Shown here one piece after another: positions 35,647 through 44,829 of a stretch of DNA of 64,000 bases. Both the position numbers and the translations under genes were made by a program. Numbering within the stretch: the first letter of the stretch is position 1; every line of letters starts with the position of its first letter. The stretch spans positions 1,302,001 to 1,366,000 of the forward strand of contig OZ245331.1 in NCBI GenBank assembly GCA_965226155.1, given 5' to 3'. The notes under the pieces were generated by a model. The model did no database searches. It was not told the origin of the DNA and saw nothing but the letters and a program-made list of their open reading frames with translations. This DNA is from G965226155 sp965226155. Lineage in GTDB: Bacteria; Pseudomonadota; Gammaproteobacteria; Eutrophobiales; Eutrophobiaceae.

Positions 35647-37506
35647 ATGAATCGCTATCCCTTGTGGAAATATATCCTTATCGTTGTAATTATTGGCGTC
35701 TCGATAATTTTTGCGTTACCGAACCTATATGGCAAAGACCCAGCAGTACAAGTTTCTGCATCTCGATCTGGCCAGTTAAATGAGCTCATTACTTTTGATA
35801 TTGAAGAAGCATTGGAGAAAGCTGGTATTAGCTATAAGCGTATCGATTTTGACAATTCTAATTTGATTGTCCGTTTCGAGAACGAAGATATTCAATTAAA
35901 GGCACAGGATGCCATCAAGGAAGCATTAGGCAATGCTTACATTGTTGCATTGAATCTTGCTCCAGCAACGCCTGGGTGGTTACGGAAAATTGGGGCAGAA
36001 CCTATGTTCCTTGGACTGGATCTTCGTGGTGGTGTCCATTTTTTACTCGAGGTTGATATTGATGCTGCTATTGAAAAGGCAGAAGAACGTTATGTATCCG
36101 ATATTCGCTCCCAACTTCGCGAGGAAGATGTGCGTTACAAGACTATTTCCCGTGATAGCAATGGTGGAGTGACCATACGTTTTCGTGATAGCGAACAGCG
36201 TGATCAAGGGATTTCGATTGTAAAGAAGAATTTTATTGAACTGGATGTATCAGAAGTCCAAGACATTTCAGGTGAATTCCCTGCTAATGCCCGTTTGAAC
36301 CAAACTGCTAGAGAAGATACTAGGGTAAATGCCGTCCAGCAGAATATCACAACGTTAAGAAAAAGAGTGAACGAGCTCGGAGTCACCGAACCCGTTATCC
36401 AGCAACAGGGACAGAACCGCATAGTTGTGCAACTACCAGGCATTCAGGATACGGCACGTGCAAAAGAGATTCTCGGTGCTACTGCTACACTTGAATTTCG
36501 TATGGTCGACCAAGAGCACAGTGTACAAGATGCCCTCGATGGTCGGGTGCCGCCTGGGTCGAAGCTTTACTCTACTCGTGATGGTCAGCAGTTACTCGTA
36601 AAAAAACAGATCATGCTAACGGGTGATTACATTATAGGTGCATCTTCCGGGATTGATCCAACTAGTGGTGGACCTGATGTCAGTATCACTCTGGATGGTA
36701 AAGGAGACAGAATATTTCGCCGTGCCACATCTGAAGAAGTCGGTAAAAACATGGCGATTATCTTTATTGAAAACAAGACTGAGACCATAGAAAAGGATGG
36801 AGAGATAATCAAGAAAAAAGAAATAATCGAAGAGGTCATTAGTAATGCAACGATCCTCCAGCAATTAGGTAAGCGGTTTCATATAACAGGACTGGATTCG
36901 ACGCAAGAAGCTCGTAATCTCGCTTTACTATTGCGTGCGGGTGCACTGGCAGCACCCATCGAAATTATTGAGGAACGAACAGTGGGTCCGAGTCTAGGTC
37001 AGGAAAATATTAAACAAGGATTCAATTCTGTTGTTGTAGGGTTTGTGGTGGTGCTGGTATTCATGCTTTTTTATTACAAGTCTTTTGGCTTTGTTGCAAA
37101 TATCGCGCTCGCGCTGAATATGGTTTTGGTCGTTGCGCTATTGTCATTACTACAAGCAACACTGACCCTTCCGGGTATTGCCGGTATTGTGCTGACGCTA
37201 GGTATGTCAGTTGACGCAAATGTTCTGATATATGAGAGGATTAGAGAGGAAGTCCGTAACGGAAATTCGCCACACGCTAGTATTCAAGCTGGATATGAAA
37301 AGGCATTCTCAACAATAGCAGATGCAAATATTACAACGTTGATAGCAGCTCTAGTATTGTTCGGTTTTGGTACGGGTCCTATTAAGGGATTTGCAGTAAC
37401 TTTGTCGCTCGGCATTATCTGTTCGATGTTTACAGCGATCATGGTAACTCGGAGTATTGTTAACCTTATCTATGGGGGACGCCGTATCAAGGCATTATCA
37501 ATTTAG
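35647..37506 (+). CDS. secD: Protein translocase subunit SecD
   Basis: 619 residues. One N-terminal membrane segment (about 9-26) is followed by a large periplasmic P1 region (LGLDLRGGVHFLLEVDID, VQQNITTLRKRVNELGVTEP, QNRIVVQLPGIQDTARAKEI), then five C-terminal segments beginning near 450 with GMSVDANVLIYERIREEVR. RND-type proton-driven partner of SecYEG that helps pull proteins to the periplasm. Length matches E. coli SecD; secF follows after 27 bp. Confidence 0.97.
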   Translation: MNRYPLWKYILIVVIIGVSIIFALPNLYGKDPAVQVSASRSGQLNELITFDIEEALEKAGISYKRIDFDNSNLIVRFENEDIQLKAQDAIKEALGNAYIVALNLAPATPGWLRKIGAEPMFLGLDLRGGVHFLLEVDIDAAIEKAEERYVSDIRSQLREEDVRYKTISRDSNGGVTIRFRDSEQRDQGISIVKKNFIELDVSEVQDISGEFPANARLNQTAREDTRVNAVQQNITTLRKRVNELGVTEPVIQQQGQNRIVVQLPGIQDTARAKEILGATATLEFRMVDQEHSVQDALDGRVPPGSKLYSTRDGQQLLVKKQIMLTGDYIIGASSGIDPTSGGPDVSITLDGKGDRIFRRATSEEVGKNMAIIFIENKTETIEKDGEIIKKKEIIEEVISNATILQQLGKRFHITGLDSTQEARNLALLLRAGALAAPIEIIEERTVGPSLGQENIKQGFNSVVVGFVVVLVFMLFYYKSFGFVANIALALNMVLVVALLSLLQATLTLPGIAGIVLTLGMSVDANVLIYERIREEVRNGNSPHASIQAGYEKAFSTIADANITTLIAALVLFGFGTGPIKGFAVTLSLGIICSMFTAIMVTRSIVNLIYGGRRIKALSI

Positions 37507-37533
37507 GCAATGATTCGGTAATCAATCAAGAAT

Positions 37534-38469
37534 ATGGAATTTTTTAAATCACCCCTTAATATCAATTATCTCGGCCAACGGCGGAAAGCCATGGTCATCT
37601 CTGTTGTCCTGATCATTTGTTCAATTGCATTCCTACTGACTAGGGGGCTGAACTTCGGCGTTGATTTTACCGGCGGTACGGTTGTTGAATTGGGTTACGC
37701 TGGCCCTGCTGACTTGAATGAAATCAGGAGCACACTGCAAGGTTCTGAGTTTCAAGGCGCCGTTGTGCAATATTACGGTTCATCGCAGGACGTGCTGATC
37801 CGACTTGCCCCTAGGGAAGATCTGAATAGCGCCGAGATCAGCAATAAGATTTTAGGCTTACTTGAAAATGATGGTCAGCAAATCGAGATGCGTAGAGTAG
37901 AATTTGTTGGAGCACAGGTTGGTCAAGAACTGACAGAAAGCGGTGGACTGGCCATGCTGTTTGCCTTGTTCGGGATTCTAGTTTATGTCGCCTTTCGGTT
38001 TCAGACCCGGTTTGCACTCAGCGCAATTGTTGCACTGGTGCATGACATAATCATAACCATCGGCTTCTTTTCCTTCGTACAGATGGATTTTGACCTCAGC
38101 GTTCTCGCAGCAATTCTTGCGGTCATTGGATATTCACTCAATGATACGATAGTCGTATTCGATCGTGTCAGAGAAAATTTCAGACGTATGCGCAATTCAA
38201 CACCGGATGAAGTGTTTAACAGGTCTATCAACCAGACCATGAGCAGAACTATTATTACGGGTGTGACGACACTGCTAGTGCTATTAGCCCTGTTTTACTT
38301 GGGCGGAGAGATCATTCATGGTTTTGCCGCCGCGCTGATATTTGGAGTATTAATTGGAACCTACTCATCTATTTATATTGCCAGTCCGGCGGCGTTGATG
38401 ATGGGGGTCAGTCGGTCTGATTTAATGCCTGTGGAAAAAGAGGGTGCAAAACTTTCTGATAGGACGTAG
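37534..38469 (+). CDS. secF: Protein translocase subunit SecF
   Basis: 311 residues with SecF hallmarks: the first membrane segment near 20-37, LNFGVDFTGGTVVELGYAGP, RVEFVGAQVGQELTESGGLA, then the conserved membrane motif IGYSLNDTIVVFDRVRENFR. Forms a complex with SecD. The gene is intact and coupled in operon order. Confidence 0.97.
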   Translation: MEFFKSPLNINYLGQRRKAMVISVVLIICSIAFLLTRGLNFGVDFTGGTVVELGYAGPADLNEIRSTLQGSEFQGAVVQYYGSSQDVLIRLAPREDLNSAEISNKILGLLENDGQQIEMRRVEFVGAQVGQELTESGGLAMLFALFGILVYVAFRFQTRFALSAIVALVHDIIITIGFFSFVQMDFDLSVLAAILAVIGYSLNDTIVVFDRVRENFRRMRNSTPDEVFNRSINQTMSRTIITGVTTLLVLLALFYLGGEIIHGFAAALIFGVLIGTYSSIYIASPAALMMGVSRSDLMPVEKEGAKLSDRT

Positions 38470-38583
38470 CTCCGTTGTACCGATTGCTTACTGGATGCGG
38501 GAGATCTCATTTAGTCAATTTTACCTTAACGTTGACCGTTCACTCCGAATTAATTTGACTATTTCTAGTTGATAGGATCAGTG

Positions 38584-39729
38584 ATGAAAATTGTCGCAGA
38601 TCAATCTATTCCTGTCGTTAAATCATTGTTTGACACGATGGGAGACGTGCACCTAGTCGATAGCAGGAACATCAGTCAGGTGGAGCTCGTTGATGCAGAT
38701 ATCCTTATAGTCAGAACAGTGACTCAGGTAAATAGGGCGTTATTAGAAAATACAGCTATCAGATTTGTGGTAAGTGCAACTAGCGGAATCGATCACATTG
38801 ATACGGAATATCTCGACCAGCAGAGTATTGGTTTCGTCCATGTAGCAGGATGCAATGCACGATCCGTAGCCGAATATGTTCTGAGTAGCTTGTTTGTATT
38901 AAAGGATCAGAATGGATTTAACCTCGAAGATAAAACAGTAGGCATTATAGGATACGGACATGTTGGCTCGATGGTTAGTCAATTCTTACAAGTTCTTGGT
39001 ATTAACTGTTTGATAAATGATCCGCCGTTGCAACAGAAGACAGGTGAGCCTGGATATTGTGGCCTGGATGAGATTGCTGGAGCTGACATTATTACTCTCC
39101 ATGTCCCCTTGTCATCTGCGGGTGTGTATCCTACTGCTAAATTGATTAGTGAATCATTCTTATCTACTTTGAAATCCGATGTCACATTGATTAATACATC
39201 GAGAGGTGGTGTGATAGACGAAGATGCCCTGTCTAAATTTTTAGAAATAAATCCCGATTCATCTATCGTGCTTGATGTCTGGGAAAATGAACCTGTAATC
39301 AATACATCATTGTTGGACAAGATTGATATTGGAACCGCACATATCGCCGGTTATAGTTCTGATGCGAGGGTAATAGCTACTTGGTCAGTATTTTGTCAGA
39401 CTTGTAAATTTTTTGATCAGAGTGTCAATGATGAAATGATGCCTGTCTTATCTGAAAGGGATAGTATTACGCTTGCTGGTGACGGGTCAGATATAGATAG
39501 CATACAGATGGCAGTTCTTTCTAGCTATGATGTGCGTAGTGATGACGCAACAATGCGGGATATACTAGATATAAATGAGGGTGAACGTAGTGCATTTTTT
39601 TCAGAATTACGAATCAACTATCCAATCCGACGGGAATTTTCAGCAATGAATGTATGTATTAAAAAGGGTTCTAATTCATTAACGCACATGCTATCTGAAC
39701 TTGGGTTTATTGTTACTGCAACTGGATAA
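38584..39729 (+). CDS. pdxB: 4-phosphoerythronate dehydrogenase PdxB
   Basis: NAD-dependent oxidation of 4-phosphoerythronate in DXP-dependent vitamin B6 synthesis. I use ATG 38584 (MKIVADQSIPVVKSLFDTMG; 381 residues); an in-frame TTG 15 bp upstream adds MIGSV. D-2-hydroxyacid dehydrogenase features are VSATSGIDHIDTEYL, VGIIGYGHVGSMVSQFL (NAD loop), LINTSRGGVIDEDAL and IGTAHIAGYSSDA, with a C-terminal PdxB-type domain. It sits 8 bp before purN. Confidence 0.9.
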   Translation: MKIVADQSIPVVKSLFDTMGDVHLVDSRNISQVELVDADILIVRTVTQVNRALLENTAIRFVVSATSGIDHIDTEYLDQQSIGFVHVAGCNARSVAEYVLSSLFVLKDQNGFNLEDKTVGIIGYGHVGSMVSQFLQVLGINCLINDPPLQQKTGEPGYCGLDEIAGADIITLHVPLSSAGVYPTAKLISESFLSTLKSDVTLINTSRGGVIDEDALSKFLEINPDSSIVLDVWENEPVINTSLLDKIDIGTAHIAGYSSDARVIATWSVFCQTCKFFDQSVNDEMMPVLSERDSITLAGDGSDIDSIQMAVLSSYDVRSDDATMRDILDINEGERSAFFSELRINYPIRREFSAMNVCIKKGSNSLTHMLSELGFIVTATG

Positions 39730-39737
39730 CTGACAGA

Positions 39738-40334
39738 ATGAGCCTGAAAAACTTGGGTTTCCTCGCGTCTCATAGTGGGACAAATATGCAATGTATTATC
39801 GATGCCTGTAAACAGGGGAGGATTCAAGCGGACCCTGCTGTCGTTATAAGTAATAACGGCGCATCCAGTGCACTGGATCGTGCAGAGCGTGAGGGTATTC
39901 CTGCATTTCATATCAGCAGCAAGACCTTTACTAATCCTGATGAACTCGATCGTGCCATCAGAGATACGTTGATCAAGCATGAGGTATATTTAGTCGTATT
40001 GGCAGGGTTCATGAAAAAAATTGGGCCTGAAACGATCAAAGCCTTTAAAGGTCGTATTATCAATATACATCCTGCATTGTTACCGAAATACGGCGGTAGG
40101 GGTATGTTTGGCAAGAATGTGCATGAAGAAGTCCTTACCTCAGGCGACAAGGAATCAGGTGCTACCGTACATCTGGTAGATGACGATTATGATACCGGCC
40201 CCATCCTTTCGCAAAGGAGAACACCGGTGATAGAAGGTGATACTGTTGACTCTCTCTCTAAACGTGTGCTAGCGGTGGAGCACGATATATATTCGGAGAC
40301 GATAGGCAAATTTCTTAAAGGTGAAGTCGGCTAA
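39738..40334 (+). CDS. purN: Phosphoribosylglycinamide formyltransferase PurN
   Basis: 198 residues. GFLASHSGTNMQCIIDAC is the phosphate loop (usually SGxGSN-like, here SGTNMQ). Then come VVISNNGASSALDRA, LVVLAGFMKKIGPETIKAFK, IINIHPALLPKYGGRGMFG with the catalytic N-H pair, and SGATVHLVDDDYDTGPILSQ with the catalytic Asp. Formylates GAR from 10-formyl-THF in purine synthesis. The expected neighbour purM is not here; the gene lies behind pdxB instead. Confidence 0.92.
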   Translation: MSLKNLGFLASHSGTNMQCIIDACKQGRIQADPAVVISNNGASSALDRAEREGIPAFHISSKTFTNPDELDRAIRDTLIKHEVYLVVLAGFMKKIGPETIKAFKGRIINIHPALLPKYGGRGMFGKNVHEEVLTSGDKESGATVHLVDDDYDTGPILSQRRTPVIEGDTVDSLSKRVLAVEHDIYSETIGKFLKGEVG

Positions 40335-40358
40335 CAGCTTTGATTCACACCTTAAATA

Positions 40359-40769
40359 TTACTTGACCGTAATTGTAATTTTATCTGACATTATTGGTGG
40401 ATCGTGCGGTGTATGCACAAAGTCACCTAGCAATAGCTGTAATGTATGTTCACCCGGTGTTAATTCCAGCGTCGTTTCAGTGTTTCCCTTGCCGAAGTGG
40501 CGGTGGTTATCATCTGTCGGAATCAGTGTATCTAGAGGTGGTAGGTCAGTGTCTACAAGTAGGTGGTGATGACCAGTGTTTGGGATATTTACACCAGCAG
40601 GCGCAACTCCGATATTAACTAATCCAAATTTGATTGTGACAGGACTAGTTAAAACGTCTCCATTTTCTGGTTCGATAAAATAGACTTTAGCACCCTCTGC
40701 CGCCGGAGTTGCAGCGTGGCCAATGTTGGTCAAGAAAATAGAAAACAACAGGATAATTGTTTTGTTCAT
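40359..40769 (-). CDS. DUF4399 periplasmic protein
   Basis: From ATG 40769 (MNKTIILLFSIFLTNIGHAA) there is a short signal peptide, then GAKVYFIEPENGDVLTSPVT, FGLVNIGVAPAGVNIPNTGH, HHLLVDTDLPPLD and DDNHRHFGKGNTETTLELTP, and finally PGEHTLQLLLGDFVHTPHDP. This is the DUF4399 fold with conserved His residues; function unknown. The frame is open 16 codons further upstream but that extension lacks signal-peptide character. Convergent with purN. Confidence 0.85.
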   Translation of the reverse strand: MNKTIILLFSIFLTNIGHAATPAAEGAKVYFIEPENGDVLTSPVTIKFGLVNIGVAPAGVNIPNTGHHHLLVDTDLPPLDTLIPTDDNHRHFGKGNTETTLELTPGEHTLQLLLGDFVHTPHDPPIMSDKITITVK

Positions 40770-40998
40770 AAACTGTACCTTTGTAGATTTTATTAGGAAG
40801 ACTCGCGAGTTTATCATAACTGATTCGGATGCTGAGGTGGTAAGTATCTTTATTTTATCGGAATAATTTGATATTTAAGTTGACGAATATAGCACTCTGA
40901 AAGAGAATCTTAGTTTTGATCCACTAATATCCCTGTAACTGAGATCAGGTGATATGAAAATTTTGTAACAACGCCATAAAAATAACGATAATACTACA

Positions 40999-43479
40999 AT
41001 GTTAGCTGTTATAGCCGAAACTTATAAGCGTATTATATTAGGTAATCCAAAAATTGTATTGCTGACGCTCGCAGTACTGAGCGTTTTCTTTATCTATCAT
41101 ATGCAGGATTTTAAACTGGATGCCTCAGCGGATTCGTTGTTGCTTGAAAGTGATGAAAGTCTGCGTATCTTTAGGGAAGTTAGCGAGCGATTTGGAACCC
41201 AGGATTTTCTATTTGTTACTTTTACTCCGATTGATGATCTATTTTCCGATTCTTCACTTCAATATATTTCTGAGTTACGAGACGAATTTGCCAGACTAGC
41301 TATGGTTGATTCTGTGACATCTCTGGTTGATGTGCAGTTGCTAAAATTAGAAGATGGTAAGTTATCCGATGTGGCAAAAAACTATCGGACGCTAAGCGAC
41401 CTGGATGTTGATCGTGAAGTGGCTAAAAATGAGCTATTAAAGAGCCCAATCTACAACAATTTGATAATCAGTGAAGATGGAACTACTACCGCGTTACAGT
41501 TGAATCTAAAGAGCAACAATACATACGTTGATCTGCAAAAGAAAAAAAACCAGTTGATGATCAAGAAGAGCAGTGATGGATTATCTGAAGTTGAGGAAAG
41601 AGAACTTGAGCAGGTTTTGTTGGACTATGAGGCAGTTAAGATTCGCTTTGACTTTGAAAATCACGAAAACATAAAAAACGTCAGGGAAATTATTTCCAAA
41701 TATCAAGACTACGGTACCCTGCACTTAGGTGGGTTGACCATGGTCGCTGATGATATGATTAGTTTCATTAAGAATGACCTTGTCATTTTTGGAATTGGTG
41801 TTGCTGCATTTTTGATTATGATGTTGTCTGTAATCTTTAGGCAGATGCGTTGGGTTGTTCTGCCGTTATTAAGCTGTACTTTTTCCGGGATGGTGATGCT
41901 TGGGTTGCTGGGATATTTTGGCTGGGCCGTGACAGTTATTTCATCAAATTTTATTTCGTTGATGTTGATATTGACTATGTCAATGAATGTTCACCTGATA
42001 GTTCGCTTTCGTCAATTGAAACGAGATAACCCTGAGATGTCTCAATTTGAATTAGTTTTTAATACAACGCGGAGAATGGTTTGGCCTTGTCTATATACAG
42101 CCTTAACAACCATGATAGGATTTGCTTCGCTAGTCGTCAGTGACATTAAACCAGTAATTGACTTCGGTTGGATGATGACACTGGGTTTGGGTGTGACATT
42201 CCTGACATCCTTTATCTTATTCCCTACTGTGCTTGTCAGCTTGGACAAGGTTCTAGAAACCAAGACTGAGAGTGACGAAATACCATTTACTGCAGCGTTG
42301 GCACGTTTTACCGAAAAACATGGTAACAAGGTCATGCTTGTATCAGTCATACTTGCAGTTGTTAGTATATTTGGGATTACACAATTGAAGGTGGAAAACA
42401 GTTTCATTAATTATTTCAGCAAGAGAACAGAAATTTATCGTGGTTTTCAACTGATAGACGAAAAACTTGGAGGAACTACGCCGCTAGACATCGTAATTAA
42501 GTTTAACCCGATTGAGGAATATGGTGAGGACTTTCTTGCTGAAGATGATGAAATGTCAGATCTGGATGCATTATTTGGTGAAATTGAGATCGATCCGGCA
42601 GACGCTTGGTTTACATCGTATAAACTTGATCGAATCAATGCTGTCCATAATTATTTAGATAACCTTAGCGCTGTAGGAAAAGTATTGTCTCTTAGTTCGG
42701 TTATTCAACTAGCGGAAGAACTAAATAAAGGAGAAGAATTAGACGCATTTGAATTGGCAATAATATATAAACGCATTCCGCAAGAACTGAGAGAAAGTAT
42801 TATCGACCCATATATATCCATCAGCGAAAATGAAGCGAGGATATCTACACGTATTGTCGATTCTATGCCGGATCTTCGGCGAAATGAGCTCTTACTTAAA
42901 ATAGCTGATGATTTAGAGAAGCAATTACAAATTAATGCTGAAGATATTCAGATAACCGGGTTGATGATTCTGTACAATAATATGTTGCAAAGCCTTTTCA
43001 AATCCCAGGTCCTGACGTTGGGAGTTGTCATGATTGGTATAGCAGTCATGCTTTTAGTATTGTTTCAGTCGTTTTCGCTTGCAGTCATCGGGATTATCCC
43101 AAACATTCTAGCCGCAACTACCATACTCGGCTTGATGGGCTTAGTAGGTATTCCACTCGATATGATGACCATTACTATTGCAGCCATTTCTATCGGCATC
43201 GCCGTGGATAACAGTATTCATTACATTTATCGGTTTCGAGAGGAATTACCAAAAAGGGGCGGTGATTATGTTGCTACCTTGCATTATTGTCATGCCAGTA
43301 TCGGCCGAGCGGTGTTTTATACAGCACTTATCATCATTATCGGATTTTCTATACTGGTATTCTCTAACTTTATACCGACAATTTATTTCGGATTATTGAC
43401 AGCATTGGCGATGTTCATTGCCTTATTGGCTGCATTAACATTACTTCCTCGCTTAATTCTCGTTTTGAGACCGTTTTAA
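40999..43479 (+). CDS. RND/MMPL family transporter (HpnN-like)
   Basis: 826 residues, two halves each with a membrane segment, a periplasmic loop and a cluster of membrane segments. The first cluster spans about residues 250-420 (FISLMLILTMSMNVHLIVRF), the second about 680-822 (ISIGIAVDNSIHYIYRFREE). The N-terminus VLLTLAVLSVFFIYHMQDFK followed by LDASADSLLLESDE is typical of the MMPL/HpnN group, which moves lipids or hopanoids toward the outer membrane in some bacteria. The next gene encodes an MlaC/HpnM-like periplasmic carrier, which supports lipid transport. Substrate is inferred only. Confidence 0.8.
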   Translation: MLAVIAETYKRIILGNPKIVLLTLAVLSVFFIYHMQDFKLDASADSLLLESDESLRIFREVSERFGTQDFLFVTFTPIDDLFSDSSLQYISELRDEFARLAMVDSVTSLVDVQLLKLEDGKLSDVAKNYRTLSDLDVDREVAKNELLKSPIYNNLIISEDGTTTALQLNLKSNNTYVDLQKKKNQLMIKKSSDGLSEVEERELEQVLLDYEAVKIRFDFENHENIKNVREIISKYQDYGTLHLGGLTMVADDMISFIKNDLVIFGIGVAAFLIMMLSVIFRQMRWVVLPLLSCTFSGMVMLGLLGYFGWAVTVISSNFISLMLILTMSMNVHLIVRFRQLKRDNPEMSQFELVFNTTRRMVWPCLYTALTTMIGFASLVVSDIKPVIDFGWMMTLGLGVTFLTSFILFPTVLVSLDKVLETKTESDEIPFTAALARFTEKHGNKVMLVSVILAVVSIFGITQLKVENSFINYFSKRTEIYRGFQLIDEKLGGTTPLDIVIKFNPIEEYGEDFLAEDDEMSDLDALFGEIEIDPADAWFTSYKLDRINAVHNYLDNLSAVGKVLSLSSVIQLAEELNKGEELDAFELAIIYKRIPQELRESIIDPYISISENEARISTRIVDSMPDLRRNELLLKIADDLEKQLQINAEDIQITGLMILYNNMLQSLFKSQVLTLGVVMIGIAVMLLVLFQSFSLAVIGIIPNILAATTILGLMGLVGIPLDMMTITIAAISIGIAVDNSIHYIYRFREELPKRGGDYVATLHYCHASIGRAVFYTALIIIIGFSILVFSNFIPTIYFGLLTALAMFIALLAALTLLPRLILVLRPF

Positions 43480-43730
43480 TCCCCTCATTCCGGTTGGGCG
43501 GGATGTCAAGCTGCTAATATAATTATTGCTTATCTATCAGATAGATATCATAAATTAATAACCAGAAGATAATAAAGTGGGAACTTTATATGATTGAGGC
43601 CTTTCTCATTACAGCAAATATAATTAAAATATGGTGTACCCACGCAACGGTGAAGCATTCTTGCAACACAAGCTTCGTCCAGCTTGGCAGATATATAAAA
43701 ATAATTACACGAATCCCGGAGATATAGAAA

Positions 43731-44354
43731 ATGATGTATCGAGCAGTACTCACGATAATGATAGTCACAGGATTTGCTTTTCAATCGTCGCATGCAGTTA
43801 GCCCGACTGCGGGGGAAGTTGTAAAAAATACATCGACCCAAGTCATTGAGCGGCTTAGATCAGAAGAAGAAGAGCTGAAATCCAATCCTGATCGGATTTA
43901 TTCATATATAAATCAACTGGTTATACCTCATTTTGATTTCTATAACATGTCCAGATGGGTGTTGGGAAATAGTTGGAGAAGGGCAACGGAGCAACAACAG
44001 CAAGTTTTTATTAAACAATTCAGGACGCTACTGGTGCGGACCTATGCCAAGGCACTGTTAGAATACTCAGATGAGGAAATTCGCTACTACCCCGAGCAGG
44101 TCAGTCCGAAATCAAATACCGTTGTCGTGAAATCAGAGGTCAAGGATTCAAGTAGTGCCAATACAGTCCCTATCCATTACCGGATGCATGTTATTGATGG
44201 TGCATGGAAGGTGGTTGATGTGTCAGTGGATGGAATCAGCCTAGTTTCGACATATCGAGGCTCGTTTGCCTCTGAAATCAGGGAAAACGGCCTGGATTCA
44301 TTGATTGCTAAGCTCGAAGACCGTAATGGAAAGTTGGAAAATACGCTCGATTAA
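43731..44354 (+). CDS. MlaC/HpnM-like periplasmic phospholipid-binding protein
   Basis: 207 residues with signal peptide (about 1-24, SSHA). The toluene-tolerance Ttg2/MlaC domain follows: YINQLVIPHFDFYNMSRWVL, GNSWRRATEQQQQVFIKQFR, LLVRTYAKALLEYSDEEIRY, then VPIHYRMHVIDGAWKVVDVS and FASEIRENGLDSLIAKLEDR. It carries lipids between membranes in Mla-type systems. A good RBS (GGAG, 9 nt before ATG 43731) is present. It sits between the MMPL gene and ibaG-murA, the mlaC position in gammaproteobacteria. Confidence 0.88.
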   Translation: MMYRAVLTIMIVTGFAFQSSHAVSPTAGEVVKNTSTQVIERLRSEEEELKSNPDRIYSYINQLVIPHFDFYNMSRWVLGNSWRRATEQQQQVFIKQFRTLLVRTYAKALLEYSDEEIRYYPEQVSPKSNTVVVKSEVKDSSSANTVPIHYRMHVIDGAWKVVDVSVDGISLVSTYRGSFASEIRENGLDSLIAKLEDRNGKLENTLD

Positions 44355-44420
44355 AAATGCTATTGCAATAGGTATCCGTCTCTACTCGTCTCACGTTACC
44401 TCAATACTATAATTATTACT

Positions 44421-44449
44421 CAGGTCTCTGGTAAATACCTACAGAGACC
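44421..44449 (+). promoter_or_regulatory. Stem-loop between mlaC-like gene and ibaG
   Basis: GGTCTCTG (44423-44430) and CAGAGACC (44442-44449) form an 8-bp stem with an 11-nt loop, 67 bp after the mlaC-like stop. No U-tract follows, so it may be a processing or pause structure rather than a terminator. Confidence 0.4.
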
Positions 44450-44556
44450 GGGATAATCACATCTTTTCGATTAGCACATCGGAAATTCCAGATAGAAATT
44501 ATTCTGAGCTTCCTAAATCAACCATTGCAGGAAGTGGCTGCCATTCAGGGGGAAGA

Positions 44557-44808
44557 ATGCAAATTAATGAAATAAAAAGTCTCATTGAAAAGGCGATGCC
44601 ATCTGCCATAGTAGAAGTAGACGGGGATGGTACACATTTTGGTGCTATCGTTGTGAGTGAAGAATTTTTGGGCAAGACAATGGTGCAGCAACATCAACTG
44701 GTCTATAAGGCGTTAGGATCAAAAGTAGGGAACGATATTCATGCCCTTACTGTCCAGACCTATACACCAAAAGAGTGGGAAGAGAAAAAAGGCCTCAAGA
44801 TTATTTAA
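44557..44808 (+). CDS. ibaG: BolA family protein (IbaG-like)
   Basis: 83 residues: MQINEIKSLIEKAMPSAIVE, the HFGAIVVSEEFLGKTMVQQH motif with the BolA conserved His pair, then QLVYKALGSKVGNDIHALTV. BolA proteins pair with monothiol glutaredoxins in Fe-S cluster handling. Position directly before murA indicates IbaG (YrbA) rather than BolA itself. A strong GGGGGAAG RBS precedes the ATG. Confidence 0.92.
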   Translation: MQINEIKSLIEKAMPSAIVEVDGDGTHFGAIVVSEEFLGKTMVQQHQLVYKALGSKVGNDIHALTVQTYTPKEWEEKKGLKII

Positions 44809-44829
44809 TAATATTAAAATTTGAAGCTA

